This document shows positions 32,936-41,053 of a stretch of DNA of 41,053 bases, in pieces (the first letter of the stretch is position 1; each line of letters opens with the position of its first letter). Position numbers and translations under genes: made by a program. The notes below the pieces were generated by a model. It had not been told where the DNA came from. It did not search any database and saw nothing but the letters and a program-made list of their open reading frames with translations. The stretch comes from a delta proteobacterium NaphS2 (GTDB taxonomy: Bacteria > Desulfobacterota > DSM-4660 > Desulfatiglandales > Desulfatiglandaceae). Location of the stretch: assembly GCA_000179315.1 (NCBI GenBank), contig ADZZ01000513.1, positions 1 to 41,053 on the forward strand. Reading direction: 5' to 3'.

Positions 32936-34204
32936 TTATCGATTACCGATTTGAGCGTAGCGGCCTGAATCAGTGAATTGATCGGCGGGTTGGGTGGTTA
33001 TATCGGAAATCGGTTTTTCAGGTATTTTCGCTAATGGAATTCGGCTTAAATCCAGCTTGCCTTTGAAAGCTTTTTGACTCAGGGTGCCATATAACTCTTT
33101 TAATCCTTTAAGGTTTTGTTGATAGAGGGATTTGATGGATTCTACCTTTTGTACAATCAATACGAAATTGGAAACCAAATGTTTCGGCGGTAAAATTATG
33201 TTTAGAGGCTTGAGTGTATTGATGTTAATGTTCGCTCTTGCAGCTTCAGGTGCGCGTGCCTTTAAGACAGGTTTCCAAAACCTCAAGAGAAATTCGAGGT
33301 AGACGGCATCGATTCTCTCCGGCAGAGGGGTGATTCCTATCACAGAATCGGTTGCATAGGTATCGACCTGCAAAATTGCTGTCTCCCCTATAGTAGCGCC
33401 AACGATGGCAATTACAACTGTACCATTTTTAAACTCTTTGCTAACCTTTATTCCAAGGTCATTAAGGGTTTGAGAATACTCAGTAAGCCTTCCATTTGCC
33501 CTACTAATATCTCTAGTCTGAATGAAGGGGAAATTGCCATTATAAAATTTTGGATCATTTCTTGGGCGGGGAGAAAATCGTCCTCTTTCAACACGCGCCA
33601 AATTTCCGAGATGAGCGGTTTGCCATGTTTTTTCATTCTTAACCGGATTACCAAACATTTCCAGAAAGATGCTTTTCAGCAATTCGTCCAGCATGCGCAG
33701 GTTGTCTTTTCGTGTGGCAATCAGCGCCTCCAAACGACTGAGCAAGGTGGCAATGTGGAGTTGATCTTCTAAATGTTCAGGAACTGGGACCTTGATTAAT
33801 GCCAAGGATTTTGAGTTTAGAGTTTTACCCATGACTGCTTGATTTGATCCTAGAAGCTTGGCAACTTTCATAGCGTAAAACAGATAATCAGAACAAAGTT
33901 TTTTTGGGTCCTTTATAAGCAAGCCTGCAATTGCTTCGTTTGTATAGAGATTTCTGGCAGCGAAGGCCATTTTCCCTATCGTCAGCTTAAAACTAAAGAG
34001 AAGCGTACCGCGAGGTATTAGACGGCATTTTACTTTCTCTATAGCATTCTGAGTTATCTCTTCTTTGGTATGCCAAATATGCTTTTCCTTCAGGTCGGAA
34101 ATGGTTACCCATGGGTATCCTGTCCCCCAATATTCAGGGACACTTCGAGAAGGAGTGCGGCCAATCACAATATCGCATATATCACCCAAATTTTCTTTTT
34201 TCAT
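32936..34204 (-). CDS. hsdS: Type I restriction enzyme specificity subunit
   Basis: The product is 422 residues with the two-repeat layout of HsdS. Target recognition domain 1 starts at LGDICDIVIGRTPSRSVPEYWG and ends in the helix LHIATLLSRLEALIATRKDNLRML. Domain 2 starts at LGNLARVERGRFSPRPRND and ends with the matching helix FVLIVQKVESIKSLYQQN and LSQKAFKGKLDLS. The ATG at 34204 overlaps the hsdM stop (ATGA), so translation is coupled. The protein sets the DNA target of the methylase/nuclease complex. It looks intact. Confidence 0.92.
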   Translation of the reverse strand: MKKENLGDICDIVIGRTPSRSVPEYWGTGYPWVTISDLKEKHIWHTKEEITQNAIEKVKCRLIPRGTLLFSFKLTIGKMAFAARNLYTNEAIAGLLIKDPKKLCSDYLFYAMKVAKLLGSNQAVMGKTLNSKSLALIKVPVPEHLEDQLHIATLLSRLEALIATRKDNLRMLDELLKSIFLEMFGNPVKNEKTWQTAHLGNLARVERGRFSPRPRNDPKFYNGNFPFIQTRDISRANGRLTEYSQTLNDLGIKVSKEFKNGTVVIAIVGATIGETAILQVDTYATDSVIGITPLPERIDAVYLEFLLRFWKPVLKARAPEAARANININTLKPLNIILPPKHLVSNFVLIVQKVESIKSLYQQNLKGLKELYGTLSQKAFKGKLDLSRIPLAKIPEKPISDITTQPADQFTDSGRYAQIGNR

Positions 34205-35869
34205 CCCAACATTCCCTTCAACTCAAGCAACTCCTTCACGATACCCCCTTGAATTAAACTAAGTGCATTTTCATCAAAATCCTTTCCCACCTCACTCTCG
34301 ATCAATTTCCGTAATATCACCTCTGGCTTTTCGTATTCGATCTCCTCAAAAACCTCCTCCTTGTAACGAGTCAAGCTCAATTCATATTTCTCGTCAACAA
34401 TCTCCTGCCGGGGCACCATAAACCACTTCTGGGTACGATCAGTATCCTTCCTCGCATCCCGCTTCTTGAATTTCGTCACGATATCCTGCAAATCACCATA
34501 ACCATTTGATTTGTTGCGCTTGTCATCCAGGGAATATCCGTCACTGTCCATTCCATAAAACCAGACATGCTCGGTGCCGGGCTCCGTGACCTTATCTTCC
34601 TTGTCATACACTTTCGTAAATATCAGGATAGCGGTGGCGACCCCGGCATAGGGTTTGAAAACACCACTGGGCATGGTAATTACCGCTTTCAGATCGCAGC
34701 GATCCACCAGCATTTTCCGGGCCTCCACAAAGGCCCTTAGCCGAACCGAAAAGGACCCCCTGGGGAACGATGATCCCGGCGGTGCCTCCCTTCCTGAGCA
34801 TACGATAGATATTTTCAATAAAAAGCAGTTCTGTTTTGGTGGTCCTGAGATTCAGATTTTCATTGATATCGCCCTTGTCGATACTGCCGGTAAACGGAGG
34901 ATTGGCCATGACGACGTCGTATTGGTTCGGTTCGTTATAAGTCTTGCTTAGGGCATCTTTATCGCTGATGTGAGGATCGTCAATCCCGTGCATCATCAGA
35001 TTCATCAGGCCCAGGCGAACCATGGTGCTGTCGAAATCATAGCCCCACAGAGTTTCATTCAGGATGTTTTTGGCATTTTCCGTAAGAACGGCACTGACCG
35101 AAGTGCGCTTGAAGCCGTCTTCATCGGGTTTCAGGCTTTTGACGCCTTTGTTGAGGGCCAATTGGGTGACGATATATTGATAAGCGCCCAACAGAAACCC
35201 ACCGGTACCGCACGCAGGATCCGCGATGCGGTGGCCCAGTTTGGGCCGAACCAGTTCGGCAATCAACTTGATAATGTGGCGCGGGGTTCGGAATTGGCCG
35301 TTTTTTCCGGCAGTCGCGATCTCGGAAAGCAGGTATTCGTAGACATCGCCCTGAATATCCTGAAAAGCCTGGCCTTTTTCCCTGGAGTCCTTCTCTATCT
35401 CCTTAAAAATTTCATCGATGGTCTTGACCGCTTCCACCAGTAAAGAGGGTTTGGAAATGATGAAAACGGCATTTTTCATATGGTCCGTAAAGCTGGACTC
35501 CCGTCCGTTGATGTCTTTTAGAAATGGAAACACCTTGTTTTGCACATGGGGCAACATTTCTTCTGCTGCCATTCGAGTGAATTTGCTCCACCGGAGCGAT
35601 CCCTTTTCGATCTCAAAAGGTTGCTGCTCTTCTTTGGGTCTATTACGGTGTTCAGGTGGCACCCAGGTGCCCGCAAACCGGGAGGCAAATTTTTCTCCGG
35701 TAAACTCTGCGTCGGCCTGCTGTTTTAGATCCAGATCATCCATGCGCCTCATGAAGAGAAGATAGGTTATCTGCTCAATGGCGGTCAGCGGATTTGCGAT
35801 ACCGCCGGCCCAGAATTTGTTCCACAACTGATCAATTTTTGATTTCAGGGAGGGATTGTTCTGCAGCAT
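34201..35869 (-). pseudogene. hsdM: Type I methylase subunit, disrupted by a frameshift
   Basis: The N-terminal part (35869 down to about 34738) has the HsdM start PSLKSKIDQLWNKFWAGG, the SAM motif ADPACGTGGFLLGAY and the catalytic NPPF motif (VVMANPPFTGS). After GIIVPQGVLFGSA the frame is lost; the right sequence (RAFVEARKMLVDRCDLKAVITMP) continues in the -1 register. One extra base in the T-T pair at 34737-34738 explains it: removing it gives FGSARAFVEARK. The rest runs normally to the stop at 34201, which overlaps hsdS. The joined protein would be about 555 residues, a normal HsdM length. It is either a true mutation, giving a dead or phase-off system, or a single-base sequencing error. 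The spot is not a long homopolymer. Confidence 0.88.
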
Positions 35870-35946
35870 GGATAATATCCTTTTCTAGCCACGAAATAGA
35901 AGAAGAACAGTCATTAAAAGCAAACCCTTCCGTTTATCCCGTGGTT

Positions 35947-37332
35947 TCATTTGTCGTTTACGATTTCCCAGCGACCGCCTTTGGCGGGCCCGACGCGCCT
36001 GATCCTTCCTTGTGTCTGGAGGTTCTTTAGATTTCTTTCAATGGATCGTGGTGTGACGCCAATGGCTTCGGATAATTCGGGGATGGTAATGCTTTGGTTT
36101 GTTTCAACGAGTTCAAGAATTTTCCCCGACGTTTTCCCCGACGTTTTCCCCGACGTTTCTTTTCCCGACGTAACGGGCGTTAGATAGGTGGGCCGGGGGA
36201 ATTCAAGGATAAACATGGTGTTAAAACGAATTTTGACCGCGGGACAGTGCTCCTCCTTAAGCGCCGCGCCAATGCGCTCAATACCGGTACCCATCTTTTC
36301 GATATAGTTGCAGCGTAACAGCAGACTTGCGATGAGGGGGTTGCGGCAGACACTTCGTTTTCCGAACTCATCTGCGGGCAACCCTTTGGGGAGGCCACCC
36401 GGATTATATATTTCCACCCGGTCGTCGAAAATTTCCACCATGACCTGGGCGCCCTTTTCCAGATAGTCCCGGTGACACACCGCATTGACCACAGCCTCAC
36501 GCAGAGCCACCTCAGGCAATTCCAGAATCTCTTTGCGTTGGGTGCTTTGACTGGTGATTTCCCAGCGCAATTGCAGGTGCTTTTTCAGAAACAGCAGGGT
36601 ATCTTCCACATTTTCGAGCAGGTTACCTTTAAGCTCCTTCCGATCCAGGATATATGCCTTATGGGTTCCCTTAAAGAGCGCACAGATCACGCTCACATGG
36701 AACATGCGCTGGGTGGGTTCCTTGGCAAAAAACAGGACTCCGGTGTGATTGAGATAAAAGGTGTTGTTTTGGTAGTCACCCGCCCCCAGATTGAACAGCA
36801 TATTTGTGGCATCGGATACGGGCGATATCCTGGCCAGTTCAAGAAAATGGTTCAGTCTGTCGGTATCCAGCACTTCCCGCCAGTCCAAATCCATGCGGAG
36901 CTGCTCATCGAAGCGGACTTTTCCCTCGGCCTGGATAAAGTCGACGATATTGGCCGTGCTCATTTTTTGTGAAATGGTGCCGTTTCTCAAGTAGAAACCT
37001 TTGGTGCAGCGATGGGGGCGATTGGCACTTTCAGGTACGTGGATGATTACAATATTTTGTTTGGTGAGTTTCTCAAGTCCAATGGGCACCGGCGGATCGC
37101 ATGCCGCTGCCATGTCTTCCATTTGCGCGAGTCGTTTATTGGAAAGATCACAACCGACGACCTGATTTTGATCATTTACACCGATAAGAATCCGGCCGCC
37201 AGAGGCGTTGGCGAAGGCGACCAACTCCTTGGGAAGATCCGAATTGATATCGCGCTTGAATTCCAGGGTATAGCCCTCTCCCTCTTCAAGGATCAGCGCC
37301 GACTCCTCATCGGTTGTTTTTCGATACTTCAT
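35947..37332 (-). CDS. Schlafen/AlbA-domain regulator-like protein (first copy)
   Basis: The product is 461 residues; the ATG at 37332 overlaps the hsdR stop (ATGA). The N-terminal AlbA_2 domain has EGEGYTLEFKRDI and GGRILIGVNDQNQVVGCD. The COG2865 middle has ALREAVVNAVCHRDYLEKGA, VEIYNPGGLPKGLP and RNPLIASLLLRCNYIEKMGTG. A linker of T-S-G-K repeats precedes the winged helix (ITIPELSEAIGVTPRSIERNLKNLQTQGRIRRVG), and the end GPAKGGRWEI matches the second copy. It sits between hsdR and hsdM and is surely co-transcribed with them. Such proteins often accompany type I restriction systems; a regulatory or accessory defence role is inference. Confidence 0.82.
   Translation of the reverse strand: MKYRKTTDEESALILEEGEGYTLEFKRDINSDLPKELVAFANASGGRILIGVNDQNQVVGCDLSNKRLAQMEDMAAACDPPVPIGLEKLTKQNIVIIHVPESANRPHRCTKGFYLRNGTISQKMSTANIVDFIQAEGKVRFDEQLRMDLDWREVLDTDRLNHFLELARISPVSDATNMLFNLGAGDYQNNTFYLNHTGVLFFAKEPTQRMFHVSVICALFKGTHKAYILDRKELKGNLLENVEDTLLFLKKHLQLRWEITSQSTQRKEILELPEVALREAVVNAVCHRDYLEKGAQVMVEIFDDRVEIYNPGGLPKGLPADEFGKRSVCRNPLIASLLLRCNYIEKMGTGIERIGAALKEEHCPAVKIRFNTMFILEFPRPTYLTPVTSGKETSGKTSGKTSGKILELVETNQSITIPELSEAIGVTPRSIERNLKNLQTQGRIRRVGPAKGGRWEIVNDK
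36120..36170 (-). repeat. 12-bp tandem repeats inside the first AlbA-domain gene
   Basis: TTTTCCCCGACG occurs three times without change (36120-36131, 36132-36143, 36144-36155), then once in altered form to 36170. The coding strand gives repeated T-S-G-K. With a 12-bp period, unit number changes would only alter hinge length. Confidence 0.85.
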
Positions 37333-40127
37333 GCAGCCAGCTGCTCCGTGAGTTGCAGTATTTCCTCGATTTCGGAAGGCCGGAATACGCCCCGAATGCC
37401 TTGAGGATGAATGATGGTGAAGGGGGACTGAATGAGATCGCGTTTTTCCACTTTTTCCCGCTCGATAATGAAATCTTTTAAAAGTCGGAGGAATTCCAGT
37501 TGACCGCTGTTGAGGTTGGTGTGGGCTTTGATGAATTGGCCAAAGGCCGATGCCACGGTGTCCGGGAAACTGGGCAGGATCTCAATGCCCAGAATATGGC
37601 GGATAAACTGGATAAAGCGGGCTTTTCGGTTCCGGTAAACTATGCGCAACAGGTCCTCGGTGATATGGGGATGCGTCTTGTCCAAGAGGTTGGCCAAACT
37701 ATCGGCTTCGGCAACAGAGATGGGGGTGCCGGTTTTGATCTTCTGCAAAATGGGATTGCTTTGGGTCAGTTGCAACACCAGGTCCTCCACCATTTCCCTA
37801 TACTTGGAAATACTTACGGCCTCATGCCGCGGGCCGAATTGGACCATCTCTTTTTTATGGAGTTCATCCACCAGATCAAGCTGCACCTGGCTCTGACCGG
37901 GATTCTGTTGCTCCCGGAATTTCATGAGGGGCGCGAGCCTTTCAGCCAGATCGTCCAAGCCGGCATCGGTGCAACTCTCCCAATAGTAATTTTTCTGAGC
38001 GGTTTTTATGAGGTCCGCCTGTCTGGCAACAATATGCACGGAAAGAGGCAATTCGCTGATTTGCTCCACAAGTCCTTCTTTTAGCGTCTCAAACCTTGCT
38101 TTTTCCTTGGACAAAAAGGCCGGCGAGATTTCGAGGACGTCTTTTTCAAACCGCATGGCTTTAAAATCCACTTGCGATATGGTTCGGAACAACGGCTTTA
38201 TTTGAGTGCGCAAAAATTCGAGCTTTTGCGGTGTGAGAAGGGTCCAAAAATTATCATCGCCGATCCGCGCTAGATCCTGGGCCGCATCCAGAATAACAAC
38301 GGAAGATGAAGGGAGATCCCGGATCTGACCTCTCAGTTTGACAATTTCCTTTCCAGCGATTTCCAGCTCATTGATATTCAGCGCTTTTTCGATCTTGTCC
38401 AGACGAAAGCCCACCAACCGAACGGGAAGGGGAAGCTGTGGCTTGAGTGCCTTGCCCTTCGGTTTGAGTTTGAAATATTCAAAATTGTCCCAGCAATCAA
38501 GAATCAGAAACACGTCCTTTTCGGTACACCATGGCTTTATTTTGGATGCTTCCAACAGTCTGGTGCCGCGTCCGATCATCTGCCAGAATTTGGTGTAGGA
38601 ATAAACCGGTTTGGCGAACACCAAGTTGACAATTTCACGTATGTCAATGCCGGTATCCAGCATGTCCACGCTGATGGCGATCCGAGGCATGTCCCTGTGA
38701 GTGAATTGGTCAAGGAGTCCCCCTTTGCCGTAAACGCGTGGATCATCAGAGACCAGCACTTTTGCAAGCTCTCCATGGTACTGGGGATAGAGGGAATCGA
38801 AAATCTCTTCCATTCGTCGCGCATAGGCTTTGGAGGCGCAGAAGAAGATGGTTTTGCCCGGTAGGACACCATTTCCGTCTTTGACGCATTCCTCCATGTA
38901 CTCCTTGACGATCAGGGTGTTCGTTCCTTTATTGATGACCTGCCTTTCCAGTTCTGTGCCCTCGAAGTTGATCTCTTCAATATCCTTGCCTTCCAGAATG
39001 AGTTTTTTTTGGTCTTCCAGAGTGATGGTGCGTTTGTTGATGCCTTGCTTCTGGAACTTGGTCTTGATCTTCATGACCTGAAAATCACACAGATAAGGCG
39101 GCGTGCTGTTGATGGCCTCCTCATAGGTATAGGCAAAAGTGGGCAGGCCGTCCTGACAGTCGAACAGTTGAAAGGTATTATGATCAATGACATCGGTGGG
39201 GGTCGCGGTCAATCCGAGGTTGATCGCTTTAAAATAGTCGAGGATCTCGCCATAGGTGTTGTATATGGAGCGGTGACTTTCATCGATCAGGACCAGGTCA
39301 AAAAAGTGGGGAGACAACCGGTTGGATTCATCCCGTATGATATTGAGCATAGTTGGATAGGTAGCAACATAGACGCGCCGATCTTTGGCAATGAGTTTCT
39401 CCCCGACTTTGGGCCACCGGGGTTCATTGGGCAGATGTTCCTTAAATGCGGCAAGACCCTGTTCGCGCAATGCGATGCGATCCACCAAAAAAAGGACCCG
39501 CTCAATGTGCGCCGCCCGCAGAAGCACATCCACCAGCGCAATGGCCGTGCGGGTTTTTCCCGTACCGGTGGCCATAACCAGAAGGAAATCGCGTTGTTTT
39601 CCCCCAATGGCTTCCAGCACGGCACGAATGGCCCTTATCTGGTAGTCCCTCCCGGCAATATCCGTATTGATCAGCTCATCTGTGAGAGATTTTTTGTGGT
39701 GCCGGATATAGCGGAAGCGTTCCAGATCGTCAAGGGTAGGAAATCCCACAACTTTCCGCGGAGGGTAGTTTTCCAGGTCCCAGAAATAGATCTCCAATCC
39801 GTTGGTATAAATGCAAAAAGGCAGCTCGTACCCTTTGTCTTTACGAATGTTGTAACAGTATTGCTTAGCTTGTTCACGGCCCAAGGCGGCGTCTTTACTG
39901 GTCTTTTTTGCTTCGACCACTGCCAACGGTTTCGCGTCGCGCCCTAGCAGAACATAGTCGCTGAACTGATGCCCATTGTAAGGAGCAGGGGGATCCCCAA
40001 CACTCTGTGTGGGACTCACTCGAATGTCATACTCTGCAACTACATGAGTAGGGTCATTGATGTTCCAACCCGCTTTTTCAAGATTTTTATCGATAATCTC
40101 TTTCCGGGTTTGTTTTTCTGTTTTCAC
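37329..40127 (-). CDS. hsdR: Type I restriction enzyme motor/nuclease subunit
   Basis: The product is 932 residues with a GTG start at 40127; an in-frame stop lies shortly before it and the ribosome site is weak. The N-terminal nuclease region has SDYVLLGRDAKPLAVVEAKK (the D...ExK catalytic set). The SF2 translocase part has Walker A MATGTGKTRTA, LFLVDRIALREQ, the DEAD-box variant LIDESHRSIY and LGLTATP, then motif VI IGRGTRLL. The C-terminal helical part (from about 700) would join the methylase core. Length and motifs fit the EcoEI-like HsdR group. It is the first gene of the leftward operon R - AlbA - M - S - AlbA. The IS end lies only about 106 bp upstream and may have replaced or disturbed its promoter. 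Confidence 0.92.
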   Translation of the reverse strand: MKTEKQTRKEIIDKNLEKAGWNINDPTHVVAEYDIRVSPTQSVGDPPAPYNGHQFSDYVLLGRDAKPLAVVEAKKTSKDAALGREQAKQYCYNIRKDKGYELPFCIYTNGLEIYFWDLENYPPRKVVGFPTLDDLERFRYIRHHKKSLTDELINTDIAGRDYQIRAIRAVLEAIGGKQRDFLLVMATGTGKTRTAIALVDVLLRAAHIERVLFLVDRIALREQGLAAFKEHLPNEPRWPKVGEKLIAKDRRVYVATYPTMLNIIRDESNRLSPHFFDLVLIDESHRSIYNTYGEILDYFKAINLGLTATPTDVIDHNTFQLFDCQDGLPTFAYTYEEAINSTPPYLCDFQVMKIKTKFQKQGINKRTITLEDQKKLILEGKDIEEINFEGTELERQVINKGTNTLIVKEYMEECVKDGNGVLPGKTIFFCASKAYARRMEEIFDSLYPQYHGELAKVLVSDDPRVYGKGGLLDQFTHRDMPRIAISVDMLDTGIDIREIVNLVFAKPVYSYTKFWQMIGRGTRLLEASKIKPWCTEKDVFLILDCWDNFEYFKLKPKGKALKPQLPLPVRLVGFRLDKIEKALNINELEIAGKEIVKLRGQIRDLPSSSVVILDAAQDLARIGDDNFWTLLTPQKLEFLRTQIKPLFRTISQVDFKAMRFEKDVLEISPAFLSKEKARFETLKEGLVEQISELPLSVHIVARQADLIKTAQKNYYWESCTDAGLDDLAERLAPLMKFREQQNPGQSQVQLDLVDELHKKEMVQFGPRHEAVSISKYREMVEDLVLQLTQSNPILQKIKTGTPISVAEADSLANLLDKTHPHITEDLLRIVYRNRKARFIQFIRHILGIEILPSFPDTVASAFGQFIKAHTNLNSGQLEFLRLLKDFIIEREKVEKRDLIQSPFTIIHPQGIRGVFRPSEIEEILQLTEQLAA

Positions 40128-40385
40128 AATTGAAATGGATAATCAAATGTTTTTTGGGTTGAAATACTTTGCATTATTATCAAAGTCCTCAATCAAACGC
40201 CAGTACCTTAATAAATCCTTGGTCCTTGTTGTTAACTAAAGTTTCACCGTTTTTGAACCTTTTCCAATTTTTCCAGCCAGTTCCGCGCATTTTTTTTATT
40301 ATGCGCAGAGAATTTTGGCACGAAAAATGAAAATTTTTTCAATTTTTATGCCAATAAATTCAACTAGTTATTTAACTTTTTACCC

Positions 40386-40414
40386 TTGAAATTCGCTCCA
40401 TCTCGTGATAGGAT
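40386..40414 (+). promoter_or_regulatory. Sigma-70 type promoter of the transposase (right copy)
   Basis: TTGAAA (40386-40391) and TAGGAT (40409-40414) are 17 bp apart. They are followed by the ribosome site GGAAAGGAG and the transposase ATG at 40460. Confidence 0.6.
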
Positions 40415-40459
40415 TCGATAACAACTTATTGATATTCCATCGGAAAGGAGCTTGGCAAC

Positions 40460-41053
40460 ATGTTTATTCTAAACGATATCTTAAAGCCTCTACAAAATGC
40501 TTTTTCTTCCACCAATCTCGGCAGGGAACGAGCACACTGGTTCTCTTATGCCATCCTGGCTTTCATCATCCCTTTCACTTCATCTATCTCTTCAAACGTG
40601 TTGCGTTGCCTCAATACCTTGTTTGGGCTCAACATTAACAAACGTCGATTCTACACCTTTATGGCTTCCAACAAAATACCATGGCATAACCTATGGGCCG
40701 CCTTATGGCACCTCATTCCTGACCCCTTGTCCGATGGGCGACTTATGATCGCATTAGATGATTTCATCAATCCAAAGACAGGTCGCAACATCTTCGGATG
40801 TTCTCATATCTTCGATCATGCCGCAAAGGACAATCAATCCAAATATCCATGGGCACAGAATGTGGTTCTTATTGGTCTGTTAAAGGTCATCAAAGGACGA
40901 TGGGCTTGTCTCCCCCTTTCACAGCGATTTTATTTGCCCCAAAAGGCCATAAATGCCAAATCGGACAATATGAGGGTTGCCGGAAAGGTCGTTTCTTTCC
41001 AAACCAAACTCCAACAAGCTGTCGAGATGGTAATTCAGGTAGCTCAACACTTT
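40460..41053 (+). CDS. Transposase, N-terminal part (runs off the right edge)
   Basis: 198 codons are open from the ATG at 40460 (nine bases after GGAAAGGAG) to the window end. The visible part has LMIALDDFINPKTG with a likely first catalytic Asp, then FDHAAKDNQSKYPW and a strand VVLIGLLKVIKGRWACLPL. It is identical to the left copy over the shared part. It resembles IS4/IS701-like DDE transposases; the family is not certain from half a protein. Confidence 0.88.
   Translation, partial: MFILNDILKPLQNAFSSTNLGRERAHWFSYAILAFIIPFTSSISSNVLRCLNTLFGLNINKRRFYTFMASNKIPWHNLWAALWHLIPDPLSDGRLMIALDDFINPKTGRNIFGCSHIFDHAAKDNQSKYPWAQNVVLIGLLKVIKGRWACLPLSQRFYLPQKAINAKSDNMRVAGKVVSFQTKLQQAVEMVIQVAQHF

Larger units (their letters stand above)
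40234..41053 (+). mobile_element. Insertion sequence, right copy (truncated by window edge)
   Basis: This is the inverted counterpart of 1-651, extending 169 bp further into the element. The end adjacent to hsdR is near 40234 (GTGAAACTTTAGTT on the outward strand). A hairpin GCGCAT / ATGCGC (40285-40290 with 40301-40306) stands between the element end and the transposase promoter and may shield the gene from outside transcription. The flanks at the two inner ends differ (CTTATG after 651; AACAAC on the outward strand beyond 40234). Confidence 0.9.

Noticed and set aside
34201-35869. hsdM as a second recoded or selenocysteine gene
   Set aside because: The break is a register change, not an in-frame stop, and removing one base restores a normal HsdM.
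36120-36170. Short tandem repeats as a CRISPR array
   Set aside because: The units are 12 bp with no spacers and lie inside a coding frame.

Overview
The window looks like chromosomal DNA of an anaerobic, Gram-negative, sulfur-metabolising bacterium of the Desulfobacterota (old Deltaproteobacteria), probably near the Desulfobacterales. This is inference from gene content: a six-haem lipoprotein cytochrome, a Tat-exported molybdopterin enzyme with its TorD chaperone, a sigma-54 regulator, a RACo-like activator, apolipoprotein N-acyltransferase, a c-di-GMP-type riboswitch, and an in-frame UGA that is best read as selenocysteine. No rRNA or tRNA gene and no CRISPR array was seen.

Layout. Positions 1-651 and 40234-41053 are two inverted copies of one insertion sequence, each cut by a window edge. 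From the left: a GEMM riboswitch upstream of a small secreted protein (784-1477); a leftward pair of multihaem cytochrome and nitroreductase-like protein (1531-5968); an orphan TIR-like protein and a convergent phospholipase D family protein (6345-8449); a TPM / nucleotidyltransferase / LemA operon (8699-10806); a leftward lysine-catabolism-like pair of aminotransferase and ALDH7 dehydrogenase (11047-13918); and a rightward run of YjbQ, a RACo-like ASKHA protein lacking its ferredoxin domain, and RarA fused to a methyltransferase-like domain (14093-18343).

The centre (18379-27278) is the most interesting part. A sigma-54 activator with a cysteine-rich PAS domain and a TorD chaperone read left. 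A monohaem cytochrome c, a PhsA/PsrA-like molybdopterin oxidoreductase, a four-cluster ferredoxin subunit, a cytochrome b, a double-rhodanese protein, a rhodanese-thioredoxin protein and a small Cys-rich PAS protein read right. Two -24/-12 promoters and two matching palindromes lie in the control regions. The rhodanese-thioredoxin gene is interrupted by one in-frame TGA at 26221. The codon aligns exactly with a cysteine of the neighbouring rhodanese and is followed by a hairpin with bacterial SECIS geometry. I read the locus as a regulated periplasmic sulfur-compound redox system with a selenoprotein sulfurtransferase. Its substrate is unknown.

The right part holds an EamA transporter, Lnt and an MFS transporter (27355-31353), then a leftward type I restriction-modification operon (31443-40127). 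In that operon hsdR, a frameshifted hsdM and hsdS are interleaved with two Schlafen/AlbA-domain regulator-like genes. Both regulator-like genes carry short tandem repeats in the hinge before their C-terminal helix-turn-helix; one has a 12-bp period and the other an 11-bp period.
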